Source: Stutzerimonas frequens (GTDB taxonomy: Bacteria > Pseudomonadota > Gammaproteobacteria > Pseudomonadales > Pseudomonadaceae). Taken from it: a stretch of DNA of 64,000 nt. The notes below the pieces were generated by a model. It was not told the DNA's origin. It worked only from the letters and a program-made list of their open reading frames with translations, and searched no databases. Position numbers and translations under genes: made by a program. Below, one piece after another: positions 60,964-64,000 of this stretch. Each line of letters starts with the position of its first letter. Within the stretch, counting starts at the first letter, position 1. Location: contig NZ_JAMOHM010000003.1 of NCBI RefSeq assembly GCF_024448335.1, positions 1-64,000 on the forward strand, written 5' to 3'.

Positions 60964-61986
60964 ATGATTGAAATAAAAAGGGAAAAGAAATTTTTTGCGC
61001 TGGGCGAAATGCGCCTCGAAAACGGCGAACGCCTGCGCAATGCGCGGCTCTGCTATCAGGTAGTGGGCACGCCGAACCGCGCGCGGGACAACCTGGTGCT
61101 GATTCCGAGCTACTACGGCGGCACACATTGGGGCAGCCTGCCCCTGCTTGGTGCGGATAGCCCGCTGGCAGGCGGCGATTACTGCGTGGTGCTGACCAAC
61201 CTGTTCGGCGCAGGCTGGTCGACTTCGCCGAGCAACGCAGCGCCAGGGCAGGAAGGTGCGGACTTTCCACAGGTGAGCCTGCTGGACAATGTGCACGCAC
61301 AGAAGGCGTTGCTCGATCGGTTGTATGGCGACGACTGGCAGCTCGCCCTGGTCAGCGGCTGGTCCATGGGCGGCATGCAGACGCTGTTCTGGGCAATGGC
61401 CTATCCGGAACGGATGCGTGCCATCCTGCCGTTCTGCTGTACGGCACGCTGCTGGCCGCACAATCGGGTGTTTCTCGAAGGGGTGAAGGCGGCGCTGTGC
61501 GCCGACGCCGCCTGGCTGGGAGGGCGCTACAGCGTGCCGCCGGAACGAGGTCTGCGGGCTTTTGGCCGTGCCTATGCCGGCTGGGCCTATTCGCAGGCGT
61601 TCTATCGTCATGAGCTGTGGCGCGAGCTGGGTTTCGAGAGCCTTGAGGCGCTGCTCGACTACTGGGAACAGGATCATCTGGAGCAGGACGCCAACGACCT
61701 GCTCTGCGTGCTGCATACCTGGCAATCGGCCGACCCGGCCCGCAGTTTCGCTGCCGGCTCGCTGGCCGAAGCGCTGGGGCGCATCCGTGCGCGGACCATC
61801 CTTATGCCCGGCAGCAGCGATCTGTATTTCACCGTCGAGGATGCCCGCCACGAGGCCGCGCTGATTCTGGGTGCCGAGCTACGGGTGCTCGAATCGGACT
61901 GGGGCCATTGCGCCGGCGGGCCGGGCCGCAGCGCGGCGGCCATGCGCCAGGTGTTCGCGGCAATGGCCGAACTGCTTGGCCGCTAG
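60964..61986 (+). CDS. Alpha/beta hydrolase, homoserine acetyltransferase (MetX)-like
   Basis: A 340-residue protein from the ATG at 60964 (AGGAG nine bases upstream). The nucleophile Ser is in SGWSMGGMQTLFWA, with a likely acid in SSDLYFTVEDAR and the His in DWGHCAGGPGR. Length and fold fit the MetX-like hydrolase group rather than true MetX, and such genes often accompany amide or nitrile uptake loci. The 3' end is 3 bases from the convergent ABC ATPase gene. Substrate unknown. Confidence 0.82.
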   Translation: MIEIKREKKFFALGEMRLENGERLRNARLCYQVVGTPNRARDNLVLIPSYYGGTHWGSLPLLGADSPLAGGDYCVVLTNLFGAGWSTSPSNAAPGQEGADFPQVSLLDNVHAQKALLDRLYGDDWQLALVSGWSMGGMQTLFWAMAYPERMRAILPFCCTARCWPHNRVFLEGVKAALCADAAWLGGRYSVPPERGLRAFGRAYAGWAYSQAFYRHELWRELGFESLEALLDYWEQDHLEQDANDLLCVLHTWQSADPARSFAAGSLAEALGRIRARTILMPGSSDLYFTVEDARHEAALILGAELRVLESDWGHCAGGPGRSAAAMRQVFAAMAELLGR

Positions 61987-61989
61987 CCT

Positions 61990-62835
61990 TCAGCCGGCCA
62001 CGGCGCTGAGTTTGGCCAGCTGCTCGAGGTCGGTCTGCATGCCAGAGGTTTCGCGGATGCGGGCGAGGATCTCGCGCTTGAGCTCGGTGAATTCCGGCGA
62101 GAGCTTCATATCCTGGTGGCGCTGGGCCGGCAGCGGCACCTCGTAGATGGAATCGATGCGCCCGGGGCGGGGCGCCATCAGCACGATGCGGCTGCCCAGA
62201 TAGATGGCTTCTTCGACATCGTGGGTGACGAACAGGATGGTGCTCTTCTCCAGCCGGTGCACGTGACGGATCAGGTCGTGCATGACTTCGCGGGTTTGCG
62301 CATCCAGCGCGCCGAACGGCTCGTCCATCAGCAGTGTCGCGGGTTTGGGCAGCAGGGCGCGGGCAATGGCAACGCGTTGCTGCATGCCGCCGGAGAGCTG
62401 GCTGGGGTAGGCATCGGCGAAGCGCGTCAGACCCATCAGGTTGAGCAGGGCATCGGCGCGGCCGGCGGCGGACTCCACGTCTCCATCGTGGCGCACGGTA
62501 TCGCCGATCACCTTGAGCTGGCGGCAGAACTTGATGTTCTGCATCACCGTCAGCCAGGGGTAGAGGCTGTAGTGCTGGAAGACCATGGCGCGGTCGACGC
62601 CAGGGCCGTCGATGGGCTTGCCGTCGAGCAGGATCTCGCCACGGCTCAGCGTTTCCAGCCCAGCGATGATTCGCAGCAGCGTGGATTTGCCACAGCCCGA
62701 CGCGCCGACGAAGGTGACGAACTCGTTGGACTGGATATCCAGGTCGATCGACTGCAGCGCCTGCACCTCGCGGCGCTCGCTAACAAAGGTCTTGCCGACC
62801 TGGCGGACACGAATCTTGGCATCGGACATGGTCAT
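61990..62835 (-). CDS. ABC transporter ATP-binding protein (SsuB/TauB-type)
   Basis: A 281-residue ATPase from the ATG at 62835. Walker A is [12 protein letters not shown]-loop [13 protein letters not shown], signature [10 protein letters not shown], Walker [12 protein letters not shown] and switch His in VTHDVEEA. The start overlaps the permease stop as ATGA. It belongs to the nitrate/sulfonate/taurine ABC group and should pair with the permease here and the binding protein at 58374-59441. Confidence 0.93.
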   Translation of the reverse strand: MTMSDAKIRVRQVGKTFVSERREVQALQSIDLDIQSNEFVTFVGASGCGKSTLLRIIAGLETLSRGEILLDGKPIDGPGVDRAMVFQHYSLYPWLTVMQNIKFCRQLKVIGDTVRHDGDVESAAGRADALLNLMGLTRFADAYPSQLSGGMQQRVAIARALLPKPATLLMDEPFGALDAQTREVMHDLIRHVHRLEKSTILFVTHDVEEAIYLGSRIVLMAPRPGRIDSIYEVPLPAQRHQDMKLSPEFTELKREILARIRETSGMQTDLEQLAKLSAVAG

Positions 62836-63710
62836 TTCCTCATCCAGGGAAAGGCGCGGCGGTGCAACCAGCGGAAGGCCTGGTCGGTGAGCAGGCCGAT
62901 CAGACCGATCAGCAGGATGCCGGCGAAGATCTTGTCGGTGTGCATGTAGCGCTGCGCCTTGAGGATGGCGTAGCCGAGGCCGGAGTTCGCCGCGACCAGT
63001 TCGGCCACCACCAGATAGGTCCAGGCCCAGCCGCAGGTGATGCGCAGGGTGTCGAGCAGCGCCGGTTTGGCCGACGGCAGGATCACCAGCTTGACGATCT
63101 CGCTGCGGTTGGCCCCCATGGTCTGCGCCGCCTCGATCTGCGCCATGGGCACGCGGCGCACATCCTCGGCGACCATCAGCACCATCTGGAAAAAGGTGCC
63201 GATGAAGATGATCAGCACCTTGGAGCCTTCGTCGATGCCGACCCAGAGCATCACCAGCGGAATGAACGCCACTGCGGGCATGTAGCGGATGAAGTCGGTG
63301 AGCGGTTCGAGAAAGGCCTGCACCGGCCGGTAGGTGCCGATGTACAGCCCCAGCGGCAGGGCGATCAGCGCCGAGGCGCCGAAGCCCGCCATGACCCGCC
63401 AGACGCTGATGCCGATGTCCCCCAGCAGCCCTTCGCTTGTCCACCAGCGGCCGATGCGTTCGAGCACCGCGCCGGGGCTGGGCATGAACATCGGGTCGGC
63501 AAGGCCAAGCGCGGTCCACAGCCACCAGATGATGAAGGGCAGGCTCAGCCCGGCGCCGGTCAGCAGCCAGGCGCTGCGCCGGGATATCTCGCCGCGAATG
63601 CGCCAGAAACTGCTCTTGCGCACCACCTGTTTGGCCGGTGTGGCCGGTGTTGCCGTATGTCGCTGCTGCGCGGCAGTGGCAGCGGAGGGGATGCTGATCT
63701 GCGCTGTCAT
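62832..63710 (-). CDS. ABC transporter permease (SsuC/TauC-type)
   Basis: A 292-residue membrane protein with about six hydrophobic segments and the EAA loop EAAQTMGANRSEIVKLVILPSAKPALL (shown as EAAQTMGANRSEIVKLVILP). Proline/alanine-rich N-terminus (PATPAKQVV) before the first helix is unusual but harmless. The start overlaps the upstream gene as ATGA (63707-63710). Confidence 0.92.
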   Translation of the reverse strand: MTAQISIPSAATAAQQRHTATPATPAKQVVRKSSFWRIRGEISRRSAWLLTGAGLSLPFIIWWLWTALGLADPMFMPSPGAVLERIGRWWTSEGLLGDIGISVWRVMAGFGASALIALPLGLYIGTYRPVQAFLEPLTDFIRYMPAVAFIPLVMLWVGIDEGSKVLIIFIGTFFQMVLMVAEDVRRVPMAQIEAAQTMGANRSEIVKLVILPSAKPALLDTLRITCGWAWTYLVVAELVAANSGLGYAILKAQRYMHTDKIFAGILLIGLIGLLTDQAFRWLHRRAFPWMRK

Positions 63711-64000
63711 GCGGGAACCTCCTGTGAAACGGTGGGCACATCCAGTTCGACGCGTTGCCAGCCGCCGGCCGCCGGATAGCGACCGAGGGCGGCAAGGTCC
63801 GCGGCGGGCAGGCTGGCGGGGTCGGCGAAGTTCCAGTAGCTCGACAACAGGGCGTCGCCGACGCGGCCGGGCAGCGTCGAATGGGTGATCTGCCAGGGTG
63901 TGGCGCCGTTGCGGTGGCGGCCGAAGGACAGCTCGCAGGCCAGCAGCTGCGGCCGCAGCGCGGGGCCGACGGCGGCCAGCTGGTCACGCAGATGCCCCGA
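63707..64000 (-). CDS. C-terminal part of an unrecognised protein, cut by the window edge
   Basis: An open frame enters from beyond 64000 and ends in TGA at 63707-63709, overlapping the permease ATG. Residues near the end read LACELSFGRHRNGATPWQI, RVGDALLSSYWNFADPASLP and GGWQRVELDVPTVSQEVPA. I do not recognise the family. Coupling to the transporter implies a role in the same nitrogen-compound locus. Confidence 0.7.
   Translation of the reverse strand, partial: SGHLRDQLAAVGPALRPQLLACELSFGRHRNGATPWQITHSTLPGRVGDALLSSYWNFADPASLPAADLAALGRYPAAGGWQRVELDVPTVSQEVPA

Noticed and set aside
60821..61040. Extension of the type III glutamine synthetase past 60821
   Set aside because: It would cross the divergent promoter and the inverted repeat and is unlike the family's N-terminus.
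1..64000. CRISPR arrays, rRNA genes, insertion sequences, prophage
   Set aside because: No regularly spaced repeats, rRNA sequence, transposase or phage structural gene could be seen by eye.

Overview
The window is a high-GC gammaproteobacterial chromosome segment that looks like the Pseudomonas/Stutzerimonas lineage. Supporting signs are the tus operon with a ybiB-like gene, a hemH neighbourhood with photolyase and MerR genes, nirBD with a protein kinase/phosphatase, a short LOV protein very like Pseudomonas PpSB1-LOV, and a FIST-domain/hybrid-kinase pair. I see no rRNA, prophage, insertion sequence or CRISPR array. The genus is an inference from gene content.

Layout. 1-669: a non-coding block with a chain of five palindromes, then a Pho-box-like site. 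670-9221: a phosphorus-scavenging cassette made of a TonB-dependent receptor, a lipoprotein beta-propeller phytase, its own ExbB/ExbD/TonB and a Tat-exported PhoX phosphatase. 9244-14406: a large hybrid histidine kinase and a UvrD-like helicase. 14403-20245: a nitrite-assimilation operon on the minus strand (nirB, nirD, a formate/nitrite channel, a PP2C-kinase fusion), preceded by a sigma54-like promoter and a leader with two hairpins and an intrinsic terminator, as in NasT/NasR-type antitermination. 20399-22800: a class III sirtuin divergent from an Anr/Dnr-box-preceded HemN paralogue that has lost its iron-sulfur cysteines. 22815-24311: a chemoreceptor.

24340-43101 reads as a light-response region. 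It holds two LitR/PplR-like MerR regulators without the cobalamin motif, a photolyase in a tightly overlapping eight-gene operon (with a cyclopropane-type lipid methyltransferase, DUF1365, a flavin oxidoreductase, an SDR and an NTF2-like protein), a folE-folX-chalcone isomerase-like-MFS-DUF3833 operon, a short LOV photoreceptor, a GGDEF/EAL protein and ferrochelatase. TGTACA-type palindromes recur in the promoters of this region. Five lie within about 100 bp in front of the photolyase operon, and three promoters share the spacing (T/C)TGTAC-N15-TAT.

43140-57679: a PqqF-like protease, an outer-membrane porin, a FIST sensor with a PAS-rich hybrid kinase (NosP/NahK-like), a glutathionyl-hydroquinone reductase, the tusDCBE-ybiB operon, an MFS exporter, a YccA/BI-1 protein, tRNA-Ser(UGA) and a small unknown gene. 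57680-64000: a TetR regulator, an ABC substrate-binding protein, a type III glutamine synthetase, a MetX-like hydrolase, an ABC ATPase and permease, and the 3' end of an unrecognised gene. This is probably a nitrogen-compound uptake and assimilation locus, with a candidate TetR operator at 60885-60904.

Functions come from motif recognition by eye. Regulatory sites are sequence matches, not tested sites.
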